DNA of 48,906 bases from a virus: IMG/VR virus record IMGVR_UViG_3300046011_005830, positions 1-48,906 of that record; one strand, 5' to 3'. The first letter of the stretch is position 1; each line of letters opens with the position of its first letter. Positions 40,863-48,612 of this stretch are shown here, in pieces. The translations under genes were made by a program, and so were the position numbers. The notes beneath the pieces are model-generated. The model was not told the origin of the DNA, did not search any database, and worked only from the letters and a program-made list of their open reading frames with translations.

Positions 40863-41308
40863 TGTTTTCTTTCCACAAGATATTGTTCCCAATGAATCCA
40901 TTTGTTTCTAACAAGAAATCCCCACTCCCTGCGTTGTGGGCCTGGCATAAACAGTGTCCAAGCAGTTACACCTTCTTTTAATTCAATGCGATGATATGAA
41001 GTAGAAGCACATACACGAAAATGTCCAGGACCACGCCAATGACGGGTTTCTCCCACCTTGACACCGTTTGAATCAAAGTCGGGAGTCCATTCATAATAAC
41101 CGCCTTTAAGTATTAGGGTAGCATATGGCCAAGGATGATCATGTACATCATCGGGATCGCTTTTAAGAAACTTGTGCAAGAACACGTTAAACGGAAAGTG
41201 TTTTCTGTCTTTTAGAAACAGATAGTAACGCTCGAGATAAGGTTCATCGTTGACACGATCCATAACAATGCGTTTACGACCTATTCGATCTAACAGTTTT
41301 AAGAACAT
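40859..41308 (-). CDS. cupin-like protein
   Basis: A 149-residue protein with the cupin metal-box pattern. HDHPWPYATLILKGGYYE matches cupin motif 1 (HxHxxxx...G), and the later CASTSYHRIEL matches motif 2 with a single His. This set gives three likely metal ligands. The length fits a single-domain cupin. Phage cupins have been linked to dioxygenase-like or sugar-isomerase-like roles. No specific substrate is indicated. Confidence 0.7.
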   Translation of the reverse strand: MFLKLLDRIGRKRIVMDRVNDEPYLERYYLFLKDRKHFPFNVFLHKFLKSDPDDVHDHPWPYATLILKGGYYEWTPDFDSNGVKVGETRHWRGPGHFRVCASTSYHRIELKEGVTAWTLFMPGPQRREWGFLVRNKWIHWEQYLVERKQ

Positions 41309-41309
41309 T

Positions 41310-41600
41310 TTAGGACCTTAGCATTTCCATTGAAACTATATCTGCAACTTTTTTACTGATGTCTTCACTCTCATCAATCACATAAACGATGCGATCATTT
41401 CTGTCTTTTCTGTCATCGTATCTGGACACAGTACAAATATATCCGCCTCGTGCAGAAGTTATATTGAACCTTACAGTGTGCGGAAAATTTGTATCCTCGT
41501 CCACGTCCCTAATAGAGGTAAGTTGCGCATCCTCATACTGGCTTTTGTGTTCCCAAGCTTTTTTCGCCTGTTTATAGAACCATCGATCAAACCAATTCAT
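41310..41600 (-). CDS. conserved phage hypothetical protein
   Basis: A 96-residue protein starting at MNWFDRWFYKQAKKAW (ATG 41600 with GAG upstream). The frame extends upstream to 41705, but that part lies over the preceding gene. The C-terminal beta-rich part (TVRFNITSARGGYICTVSRYDD) may be a small nucleic-acid or ligand-binding fold. Function unknown. Confidence 0.58.
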   Translation of the reverse strand: MNWFDRWFYKQAKKAWEHKSQYEDAQLTSIRDVDEDTNFPHTVRFNITSARGGYICTVSRYDDRKDRNDRIVYVIDESEDISKKVADIVSMEMLRS

Positions 41601-41850
41601 TTTTTCTCGCTTTCTTTGTTTTTGATTTGCTATTGCCTTTACTAGTCTGTCCACTGCTGTCGCTGTTGATTTTTTGACTTGTGCTCTGTTGATTGATTGC
41701 ATCATTAATATCCTTATTGAGTTTATCCCAGTCCCAAGTCATATCCACACGGCCATCTTCATGTTCAATGATTGTAGTATGCGAACCTTGCGTAACCTTA
41801 GGCCAGATCGAATTCAATATTTCTTTAGTTGATTTCTTTTTGGTCACCAT
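41587..41850 (-). CDS. small phage hypothetical protein
   Basis: An 87-residue protein. The first half is folded (IWPKVTQGSHTTIIEHEDGRVDMTWDWDKL), while the last 40 residues are Ser/Lys/Gln-rich and probably disordered. AGGAAAAT before the ATG is the ribosome site. Unknown. Confidence 0.55.
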   Translation of the reverse strand: MVTKKKSTKEILNSIWPKVTQGSHTTIIEHEDGRVDMTWDWDKLNKDINDAINQQSTSQKINSDSSGQTSKGNSKSKTKKARKNELV

Positions 41851-41851
41851 A

Positions 41852-42268
41852 TTATTTTCCTGTAAATTCTTGACCAGTATCTTTGTTTACTAACTTAATT
41901 GGACCATAAATTATGTGATCAGTTTCGTCATTCGTCCAACCATCGGCTTCCATGCCATCAAACCAATCTTCATCCCACAGTTCTTTAATACGTTCTTGCT
42001 CTTCTTCGCTAATAGAATCTGGGAATTGCCAATCCAACCAGCAGCCATCATCCATTTCTTCCATGTCCCAATCATAGTCAGTGCCGAATAGATAATAGCC
42101 TTCTGAATCTTTATTATCTAAATCAATGTCTGGCTGCGTATCACTTTCACAAGACCAATAGCCCCAACGGAAACCTTCTTCTTTAATGATTGTAACATCA
42201 CCTTTGGTCCAGTATTGTCGTTCAACTGCTTCTTTTTTATATAGATTGCTAATTTGCCAATTAGCCAT
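41852..42268 (-). CDS. acidic conserved phage protein
   Basis: A 138-residue very acidic protein (many Asp/Glu/Trp, e.g. GTDYDWDMEEMDDGCWLDW). The composition could mimic nucleic acid or bind cations, which is only suggestive. One base separates it from the next gene. No motif is recognised. Confidence 0.58.
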   Translation of the reverse strand: MANWQISNLYKKEAVERQYWTKGDVTIIKEEGFRWGYWSCESDTQPDIDLDNKDSEGYYLFGTDYDWDMEEMDDGCWLDWQFPDSISEEEQERIKELWDEDWFDGMEADGWTNDETDHIIYGPIKLVNKDTGQEFTGK

Positions 42269-42270
42269 GA

Positions 42271-42474
42271 TTAGTCCTTAAAATAAACATTTAATACTTC
42301 GAGTTTATCCATGTATTCTGCAATTTGTGCAACTTCTTTTTCAATAGCATCCATGATGTCACTATGTTCTGCAATTGCAGTTGGATTGTGAAGTAAAACT
42401 TCTACATTCATTCTATGTTTTTCAATGTGTGCTTGGTAATGTTGTCGGCTTGCATTTAGTAGTAGAGTTCTCAT
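42271..42474 (-). CDS. small helical phage protein
   Basis: A 67-residue helical protein with His-rich N-terminal helix (ASRQHYQAHIEKHRMNVEVLL) and a Glu/Ala/Lys helix after. The likely fold is a helical hairpin. Unknown function. Confidence 0.52.
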   Translation of the reverse strand: MRTLLLNASRQHYQAHIEKHRMNVEVLLHNPTAIAEHSDIMDAIEKEVAQIAEYMDKLEVLNVYFKD

Positions 42475-42492
42475 TTTTCACAGCATCCATTT

Positions 42493-42500
42493 GATAAATA
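42493..42500 (+). promoter_or_regulatory. possible late promoter box for the HNH gene
   Basis: Plus-strand GATAAATA, 35 bases before the preferred HNH start, in the only gap on the plus strand of this region. T4-like homing endonuclease genes often carry their own late promoter, which supports the reading. Confidence 0.45.
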
Positions 42501-42534
42501 AGTATAGTTTAACATGTTCGAAAGGAACAAGTCA

Positions 42535-43146
42535 ATGTTTTTAGAAAACAAATACGCCAAAGTTTATTTTAAAATAATTGATAACGCTAAAAATCGAGGG
42601 AGCATTAAAGAAAGATTTGATATGAATCAAACTCATCATATTATTCCTCGCTGTATGGGCGGAACGAATGATTTCGACAATCTTGTTGTTTTGACATATA
42701 AGGAACATAGGCTCTGCCATCGTCTTCTTATTAAGATGACTTCTGGAGAGTATAAGCATAAGATGATGTATGCTTATCTTCTCTTTGACAAATCATATGA
42801 TACCTCCGGTATGCCATCTCCCCAAATGTATTGCACCGACGAGTCTTACCGAAAAATGGTAGATACTCGAAAAAGACAAGGCTCGTATAAACGAGGCAAG
42901 GAAAATATTTTTTCTTCTCCAGGTATTGTAGAACAAGTTCGAAAACGGATGATTGAACAAAATCCTATGAAATCTCCGGAACAGAAAGAGCGTATGCGAC
43001 AGCAGAACAATAACCCGTTTTGTAAGCCAGTTATTGTAGAGGGTATTATTTTTCCTTCTATAGGTGCTGCTGCAAGACACTTTAATACTACTCCTTTTAA
43101 ACTTAAAAAATATTTTAGCGTGGAGAGAAATCCTGCTGGAGTTTGA
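42535..43146 (+). CDS. HNH homing endonuclease
   Basis: A 203-residue HNH endonuclease of the free-standing homing type. QTHHIIPRCMGGTNDFDNLVVLTYKEHRLCH is the HNH core (His-His and late His metal ligands). The C-terminal PVIVEG.IFPSIGAAARHF.TTP is an IENR1/NUMOD-like DNA-binding repeat. Start is set at 42535 with AAGGA eight bases upstream. The ATG at 42514 lacks one. It is the only plus-strand gene in 27 kb of minus-strand genes, and it overlaps the folE end by 32 bases, so it looks like an inserted mobile element. Confidence 0.9.
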   Translation: MFLENKYAKVYFKIIDNAKNRGSIKERFDMNQTHHIIPRCMGGTNDFDNLVVLTYKEHRLCHRLLIKMTSGEYKHKMMYAYLLFDKSYDTSGMPSPQMYCTDESYRKMVDTRKRQGSYKRGKENIFSSPGIVEQVRKRMIEQNPMKSPEQKERMRQQNNNPFCKPVIVEGIIFPSIGAAARHFNTTPFKLKKYFSVERNPAGV

Positions 43147-43816
43147 TATTATCAAAAAACTCTTTTTTAGTTCCAATATCGTCCTTAAATGCTCCCCGCA
43201 AAACTGTAGTCTGAGTCAGACTCGAGTGCGCCATTATCCCCCGATTTTCACAGCAGCCATGTTGAGCCTGTATATAAACCCCTACATCTTTGGCTCCCGT
43301 TGCACGTTCGATCTCCCTAGCAATGTCATTACAAAGTTCCTCCTGGAGAGTACCACGTCTTGCACACCACTGAGCAATCCTAGTATATTTTGAAAGACCG
43401 ATAAGCTTTTGGGCAGCAATAATACCAATGTAAGCAACACCAGTAACGGGTTGATGATGATGGCTACAAACACTACGAAGCTCACTGCGAACAACAAGCA
43501 TACCTTCGTAACGTTCCTCCGAATCATTTGGGAATGATGTGCAATCTGGACTGGGGTCATATCTACCTGCCATTATTTCATTAAAATACATTTTTGCAAG
43601 ACGCTTCGCAGTGCCTTTACTGTTAGGATCTGTTTCTCTGTCAATTAAAAGACTATCGAGCACTTTTTCAAATGCTTTAGCAGCTTCTACAATAAGAATA
43701 TCTTTCATGTCTTCATTGACATATTCTGAAATGTTATCGCCAGCCCAAAATCTTTTGCCGTCTTGTTTCATTTGTTTGCGAATTATCTGTGATAAGGGAA
43801 CGCCTTCGTCTTCCAT
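43115..43816 (-). CDS. folE: GTP cyclohydrolase I FolE
   Basis: A 233-residue type I GTP cyclohydrolase, producing dihydroneopterin triphosphate, the first step of both folate and deazaguanine synthesis. The zinc Cys in SVCSHHHQPVTG, with the His pair, and QAQHGCCENRG are clear. GRYDPSPD sits in the N-terminal part. The last eight residues beyond the expected EF..NI ending are shared with the 3' end of the HNH gene on the other strand. It is the pathway's entry enzyme in this window. Confidence 0.95.
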   Translation of the reverse strand: MEDEGVPLSQIIRKQMKQDGKRFWAGDNISEYVNEDMKDILIVEAAKAFEKVLDSLLIDRETDPNSKGTAKRLAKMYFNEIMAGRYDPSPDCTSFPNDSEERYEGMLVVRSELRSVCSHHHQPVTGVAYIGIIAAQKLIGLSKYTRIAQWCARRGTLQEELCNDIAREIERATGAKDVGVYIQAQHGCCENRGIMAHSSLTQTTVLRGAFKDDIGTKKEFFDNIKLQQDFSPR

Positions 43817-43817
43817 A

Positions 43818-44465
43818 TTAGTCCTGTATTGTAATTTCTCTTAGATCTGTATAGTTTACTTTTTTTGGCGCGGGCTTGTCAAGTTTTAATTGATTCAAAA
43901 GTTCTAAACCTTTTATAGCTTCTTCTGGTGTAGGTTTATAATGATACCCAACTCGGAAAGTTTTTTGTTCTGGCCAAGGTCGAATATTTAGATTCCTGCC
44001 ATCATATCTCATCTCGATTAGTGCATCATATGCATTTCGATTATCTAACAAAATTGCACCACCACGACCAATGCTTAATGGTTTGTCAAATCCGAAACTC
44101 AAGCACTGCATCATGCCAGGCCGATACATGTTTTGTTCTAACCGTCTTGCACTATCCCAAATGCAGGTATTTTGAAATCTATATTCACCTGTCCAATAAT
44201 CAGGTATCAGCTTATAAGATATTCCTAATTTGTGCATAGTCATAGGAATACTTAGATATGTAAATGCAGTAAATTCACAATATCTTACCTGTTCATACCT
44301 CAAACAAAGTTCAATGGCATGAGTGCAGCAGTCGGTCATTACTGCATACGGAGCACCAACAAACTCTGCCAGCTGGCTCTCGAATTCAAAAATTTTATCG
44401 AATGTTACCAAGTAATTGTTTCGCTGAAAAGAAATCGTCTGACAATTTTTTGACAGTGGATTCAA
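43818..44465 (-). CDS. short DegT/DnrJ-like aminotransferase
   Basis: A 215-residue protein that keeps the PLP core of the DegT family: APYAVMTDCCTHAIEL (phosphate loop), WDSARR (Asp for the cofactor), and SFGFDKPLSIGRGG with the Lys that should bind PLP. It is only about 60 percent of the usual 360-400 length, and the C-terminal domain is missing. The true start may be later (TTG near 44411), since the ATG lies 71 bases inside the glycosyltransferase gene. It may be functional as a small phage variant, or a decayed copy. Confidence 0.7.
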   Translation of the reverse strand: MNPLSKNCQTISFQRNNYLVTFDKIFEFESQLAEFVGAPYAVMTDCCTHAIELCLRYEQVRYCEFTAFTYLSIPMTMHKLGISYKLIPDYWTGEYRFQNTCIWDSARRLEQNMYRPGMMQCLSFGFDKPLSIGRGGAILLDNRNAYDALIEMRYDGRNLNIRPWPEQKTFRVGYHYKPTPEEAIKGLELLNQLKLDKPAPKKVNYTDLREITIQD

Positions 44466-45498
44466 TCTGATTGTGATAACTGTCGTAATGTTTCATCATT
44501 ACTCTAATATGATTAATTAGATAATCTTTGTAATGAATATAACTTGCCCAGTCTTCAGTCCATGCACTTGGATATTTAAAACATTCTGGGTACATTTCCG
44601 AATAACTTAGTCTATCAGGTACTACAGGAATTGCACCCAGTATTGCACCTTCATATGCACCTATACCCAATGTTTCTTGCAAACTAGCACTGAACACCAT
44701 TTTGGCTTCTGCTAAAATGTTGTGATATTCGTCTTTAGTAAGTTCGCGATCTTGGCACACTATAAATTCAAATTCAGGAAGGTTAGCCGCAAGATCTCTA
44801 AATATTTCAACTTGTTTTTCTGGAGCAATCCTATGTGGAAAAACAATTAAGTCTCTTTTTGTTTTATTTTTGTATGGACTTAAAATTTCTGGCATATATT
44901 CCATAGGCCAGCCACTACGAACAATTTTTCCATCGTCGTCAGTATAACGATCCTGCCATTCTTCGTCATACCATGGATTTTCCGACGGAACACCGTCGTG
45001 AAGTAGTTCGTCGAAGAACAGTTTCACATGAAACTCAGTAGCAAAATAGTTATGATTGAATGCATAGAAAAAGCTTTTCTCTGCGTGTCTGACCCAACGT
45101 TCAGGACCAATCAACCTACCAAGAAAATCATAGTTATCATAACTGCCTGCATGCCACAGACCATGAGTAATTACTGGGATACCCAGTAATTCACTCATAT
45201 ACTTCAAGTTTATGATGCCAGGGTGCCAAGCATCAGTAAACAAAAAATGATCGCCAGGCTTAACTGCTCCAGAGCAAAAAAGCCTGCCCATACCTTCAAC
45301 TTGTAAAGACTTATAGATATTAGTGCCACCAAAGTTAAGAAAAGCGCCTGGAGTGGTTGAATTAGGAATATCTTTAGGGCCAGATAAAATTGATACATTG
45401 TGTCCTGCCTCAGTAAGTAGTTTGGGTACATGCACTTTCCATTGTGCAGTGTACCGTGTTTCTACTGGTTCTAAGTCTATGAGAAAAACATTAGCCAT
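44395..45498 (-). CDS. GT-B glycosyltransferase
   Basis: A 367-residue GT-B fold glycosyltransferase (GT4-like). The nucleotide-sugar side shows IVFPHRIAPEKQVEIFRDLAA and the E-x7-E style ETLGIGAYEGAILGAIPVVPDRLSY. The N-terminal half has W..HVPKLLTEAGH and the FTDAWHPGI strand. It may glycosylate a virion component, DNA or an envelope glycan. The neighbourhood of DegT-like and sugar-oxidoreductase genes favours a carbohydrate product. Upstream overlap with the next gene is 8 bases. Confidence 0.8.
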   Translation of the reverse strand: MANVFLIDLEPVETRYTAQWKVHVPKLLTEAGHNVSILSGPKDIPNSTTPGAFLNFGGTNIYKSLQVEGMGRLFCSGAVKPGDHFLFTDAWHPGIINLKYMSELLGIPVITHGLWHAGSYDNYDFLGRLIGPERWVRHAEKSFFYAFNHNYFATEFHVKLFFDELLHDGVPSENPWYDEEWQDRYTDDDGKIVRSGWPMEYMPEILSPYKNKTKRDLIVFPHRIAPEKQVEIFRDLAANLPEFEFIVCQDRELTKDEYHNILAEAKMVFSASLQETLGIGAYEGAILGAIPVVPDRLSYSEMYPECFKYPSAWTEDWASYIHYKDYLINHIRVMMKHYDSYHNQIESTVKKLSDDFFSAKQLLGNIR

Positions 45499-45688
45499 TG
45501 TGCATTTCTTTTAGCATGCGGTTACGATGTTTTTCAAATTTACGCCATTGATCTGTTTTGTATAGATCACGCTCATCATACCGTAGCATATTATCTCGAC
45601 AGTAGTCGAGATAACCTTCAAGATCGTCAAAAATTTTACTAACTTCTTCTTTCATACCGAAATGTTTTGAGTTCTTTTTGTCAGCCAT
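45491..45688 (-). CDS. small conserved phage protein
   Basis: A 65-residue protein starting at 45688, directly after the upstream stop (TAAAATG). A helix-rich charged core (EEVSKIFDDLEGYLDYCRDNML) with a basic tail. No function is recognised. Confidence 0.55.
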   Translation of the reverse strand: MADKKNSKHFGMKEEVSKIFDDLEGYLDYCRDNMLRYDERDLYKTDQWRKFEKHRNRMLKEMHNG

Positions 45689-45689
45689 T

Positions 45690-46139
45690 TTAAAGTTCCA
45701 TAGAAAGGGTTGGGACTGTAATTTCATATTTGATCAAAGCACCATTTTCTCCATCTTCGCTTACTTCGATCCAAACTGCTCGATCAGGATAGCGTGAGGC
45801 AATCTGCACATAAAGATCATCACTGATCATTTCGCAACTTTTGTAATCTAGTTGCAAAACACTCGATGGGCCAGAATACAATCCTTCGAGCCATCGTTTA
45901 AATTGTATGAATTCAATGTCTCTGTCATTGTGTAAGACATCAATCCAAACACGAAAATGAAAAATATGCCTATGAGGACTTGCAAGAAACGACACATCAA
46001 ATCTATCTCCTGTAGCTAATTGTGGATCGGTAGCTGCAGCAGGATAACAATGGATACCCTCTTTTTGAAAAGTGACCCAAATTTTACGTTCTGCACGATC
46101 CATAATTCTATTTACTTGCTCTCTTTGCTCTTGATTCAT
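45690..46139 (-). CDS. possible T-fold protein related to QueD/FolB
   Basis: A 149-residue conserved phage protein. A SPHRHIFHFRVWIDV segment, IEFIQFKRWLE, LQLDYKSCEMI and a late WIEVSEDGENGA follow the order of the T-fold family: H.H before a strand, FxxLK, LD..(P)T/SCE, and a closing V.V.E. I suggest a T-fold relative, but it lacks the QueD catalytic Cys placement, so the reaction is unknown. It is the second such protein besides QueD. ATGA coupling at its start. Confidence 0.5.
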   Translation of the reverse strand: MNQEQREQVNRIMDRAERKIWVTFQKEGIHCYPAAATDPQLATGDRFDVSFLASPHRHIFHFRVWIDVLHNDRDIEFIQFKRWLEGLYSGPSSVLQLDYKSCEMISDDLYVQIASRYPDRAVWIEVSEDGENGALIKYEITVPTLSMEL

Positions 46140-46666
46140 TTATTCTCACCTTGATAATTGATCGGGGTATCACCTATATACTCACTCCAGTCTGTATAAA
46201 CATCCCTAGTCATTAATTCATTCAACGGGTGACACCATACACCTGTATTAGTATCTCCCCAAGTATTGTCGTCAATCTTTACTGTGGTATGATAATTATA
46301 AAGTCGAATGTAAGGAATCTTAACGCTGATCATAGGTACAAATGTTTTATATTCACACCACCCTTCTTCGTGAATTTCCTTTGCGTATGCAACATCAAAG
46401 TCTAGAGTAACCCAGTAATCTTTGACTAACAAAGGAGTAATCATTTCATCCCAATTACTCCATTCATATGCATTTTGCGGATGAAAACTTTGACTCGTGC
46501 CAAAATATACATGAGAAATTTTATGTTCGGTTAGCAGACTAATAATATTGTCTACTGGTTGAATTCCCACTACAAACAAGGTTTGTTTACCTTTCATTAC
46601 AGTGTTTTCAACTTCGGTACCAATAAAATAATCTAATTGTTGACGTGTTTCTGTATTAATTCCCAT
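46136..46666 (-). CDS. conserved phage hypothetical protein
   Basis: A 176-residue protein. The opening (TETRQQLDYFIGTEVE) and the KQTLFVVGIQPVD / HVYFGTSQSF segment are typical of a conserved protein of T4-like marine phages. No catalytic motif is recognised. It overlaps the zinc-ADH-like gene by 11 bases. Confidence 0.62.
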   Translation of the reverse strand: MGINTETRQQLDYFIGTEVENTVMKGKQTLFVVGIQPVDNIISLLTEHKISHVYFGTSQSFHPQNAYEWSNWDEMITPLLVKDYWVTLDFDVAYAKEIHEEGWCEYKTFVPMISVKIPYIRLYNYHTTVKIDDNTWGDTNTGVWCHPLNELMTRDVYTDWSEYIGDTPINYQGENK

Positions 46667-47561
46667 TATTATTCCAAATCAAATAGCCTCTACTATAGTT
46701 TTTTGGACGAACTAATCCGTCGCTGAATGCTTGTTGCCATTCAGTATCCCTATTATAGCCTTTAGTCCAGAATTTGTCAACGTCGAGTTTACCAGTTTGA
46801 ATCCAGTATACAGCATCCTGCATACAACTGTAAAATTCAGTGTTTCTGGGACTTGGAAATATCATGGTGCAAGCTTTCCAAAGTAAATTACCAAAATCTG
46901 TACTTACCTGCTTTTGTGCTCCAAATATAATTAGTGCTTGATTATTGACAATAGGGCAATCAAATACATAACTATTACTGCTTAAGTCAATGACAACGTC
47001 ATAAGTTCCCGAATAACTCGAACTTAACTTGTCTTCCCATATGTCCTTATTTGAGTTGCCTATCACTGTAATATCAAAATCGAGTTGATTAATTTTTATA
47101 GTGTTATAAGCTACCCAAGCAAGAAAGCCGCTTCCCAGAATTAAGAGTCTTTTTCCTGGTCCGCTTCTTTTTACAATTTCGTGAAATGGTTGTTCAATAA
47201 TGTTAATTCCACAAGCTACCGGCTCGATAATAAATCTAGGATGTACTTCTGGAACTTTTACATATTCTTTTTCTTTTGAATCATATACGTCTGCGTATGC
47301 GGGTTCTCCCCGTGTAGCTACGTAATCACCAACTTTAACGTCTTCGACATTGGCCCCGATTTGAATTACTTGACCTAGTCCTTCATGCCCTTGCATAGGT
47401 AAAGGTAAAATTCCAAAATTTCCTTGCATCATGTCTATATCGCTGCGACAAATACCTGTCAGACATGATCTAACTCGAATACTTGTAAGTTCTAATTGGG
47501 AAAGATGGAACTCAGTTTCTTGAAATTGACCAGTACCGTCTGTATATAAAAGTTTGTTCAT
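46656..47561 (-). CDS. zinc-type alcohol dehydrogenase-like oxidoreductase
   Basis: A 301-residue medium-chain dehydrogenase. TGICRSDID (zinc Cys), GHEGLGQVIQIG, VGDYVATRG and EPVACGINI are the GroES-like catalytic domain, and LLILGSGFLAWVA is a modified nucleotide-binding loop. The structural-zinc Cys cluster is absent, as in sugar-alcohol and threonine-type subfamilies. With the following Gfo/Idh enzyme it likely oxidises a sugar or polyol. It forms an ATGA overlap with that upstream gene. Confidence 0.83.
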   Translation of the reverse strand: MNKLLYTDGTGQFQETEFHLSQLELTSIRVRSCLTGICRSDIDMMQGNFGILPLPMQGHEGLGQVIQIGANVEDVKVGDYVATRGEPAYADVYDSKEKEYVKVPEVHPRFIIEPVACGINIIEQPFHEIVKRSGPGKRLLILGSGFLAWVAYNTIKINQLDFDITVIGNSNKDIWEDKLSSSYSGTYDVVIDLSSNSYVFDCPIVNNQALIIFGAQKQVSTDFGNLLWKACTMIFPSPRNTEFYSCMQDAVYWIQTGKLDVDKFWTKGYNRDTEWQQAFSDGLVRPKNYSRGYLIWNNNGN

Positions 47562-48421
47562 AAATTAATTTGCCTATGGATCCAGGAATCTATTTCTAAT
47601 TGGGTTTGCCAATACGATTTATTAAATTGATTTTCTATTGCCGAAACTATCATTGATCGATATGCAGATTCGGGACACAAGCCTAACGGAACAGATTCTT
47701 GATCAAAATGAATTGCAATATCATCATCTTTCAACGTTCTCCAGCTAGACTTTATATACCAACGATGATTGTTAGTGACAGATTCTAATTCTACATTATC
47801 ATCAACATCATAAATTCCGTTATGATTAATTTCACCATAATCACTAGATGTTAAATCTTTCAATTCCCATCTACGCCATGCATGTTTATATAACCAAGTT
47901 GTCGAATGATAATCCGGTTCTAGTGCTGCGTATAAACTTAGCAAATGAGGTAGTAAATCTCTACTTACTCCTCCGTAGGCTAGGTCTTTATCAGTAAACC
48001 AACTACCCGCTTTAGGAACTCTATTATTATTCAACCAATGCAGATTTACTGTGTTAGAATTTTGATATAATTCTTTGAGTTCTTGAATATTATCTCGCCA
48101 CATATTATTTTTAACCATCATAATGCGGGTATCAGGATAGTTGTTGACTAACTGTTTCCAACGGGATTCAAATCGAAATCCTGGTTTTTCGATGAACAAA
48201 AATCTGGTATGTTTAGCAACTGTATTGGCGATGTTTTCGTGAGTAAAATTTGGAGTACAAATGTGTATAGTATCGAACCTGCGATGATCAGAAATTGCAT
48301 CTTGATAAAACTTATAATCTGCAGGTAAATTTAAGTCAACGGTAATACAGTCAAAATTTAGATCAGATAGCACTTGTTTATAAAGCTGCCCGATATTCAT
48401 TCCAATAATTAAACTTTTCAT
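47558..48421 (-). CDS. Gfo/Idh/MocA-family oxidoreductase
   Basis: A 287-residue NAD-dependent oxidoreductase. The N-terminal Rossmann part shows IHICTPNFTHENIA and FIEKPG (the EKP motif whose Lys contacts the sugar), and LAYGGVSRDLLPHLLSL is the catalytic-domain GG...D...H pattern. The first strand (SLIIGMNIGQLY) has fewer Gly than usual. Works on sugars or inositol-like compounds and is probably coupled with the zinc-ADH-like protein. Confidence 0.8.
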   Translation of the reverse strand: MKSLIIGMNIGQLYKQVLSDLNFDCITVDLNLPADYKFYQDAISDHRRFDTIHICTPNFTHENIANTVAKHTRFLFIEKPGFRFESRWKQLVNNYPDTRIMMVKNNMWRDNIQELKELYQNSNTVNLHWLNNNRVPKAGSWFTDKDLAYGGVSRDLLPHLLSLYAALEPDYHSTTWLYKHAWRRWELKDLTSSDYGEINHNGIYDVDDNVELESVTNNHRWYIKSSWRTLKDDDIAIHFDQESVPLGLCPESAYRSMIVSAIENQFNKSYWQTQLEIDSWIHRQINL

Positions 48422-48612
48422 TTTTTGCTTAACGAACTTTCTAGTTGTAATTTTTCTAGTTTCATAATTTCATCTTTAAGCAATAACTTTTGCTTTTTGA
48501 GTTCTGCTAGTTCGTAAACATGAGAATACGGATGATTTCGTTCGTGATAGAAAATTTTATCATCTAATACTCTATGTAGTTCTTTAAGATGTTTAATTTT
48601 ATTTTCATACAT
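48418..48612 (-). CDS. YdcH/DUF465-like small protein
   Basis: A 64-residue protein, helical throughout, with the DUF465 signature LKKQKLLLKDEI in the second half and H..LDDKI before it. It forms a helical hairpin or coiled coil in family members. The function is not defined. ATGA coupling with the Gfo/Idh gene, and its own ATG overlaps the stop of the next gene upstream. Confidence 0.72.
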   Translation of the reverse strand: MYENKIKHLKELHRVLDDKIFYHERNHPYSHVYELAELKKQKLLLKDEIMKLEKLQLESSLSKK

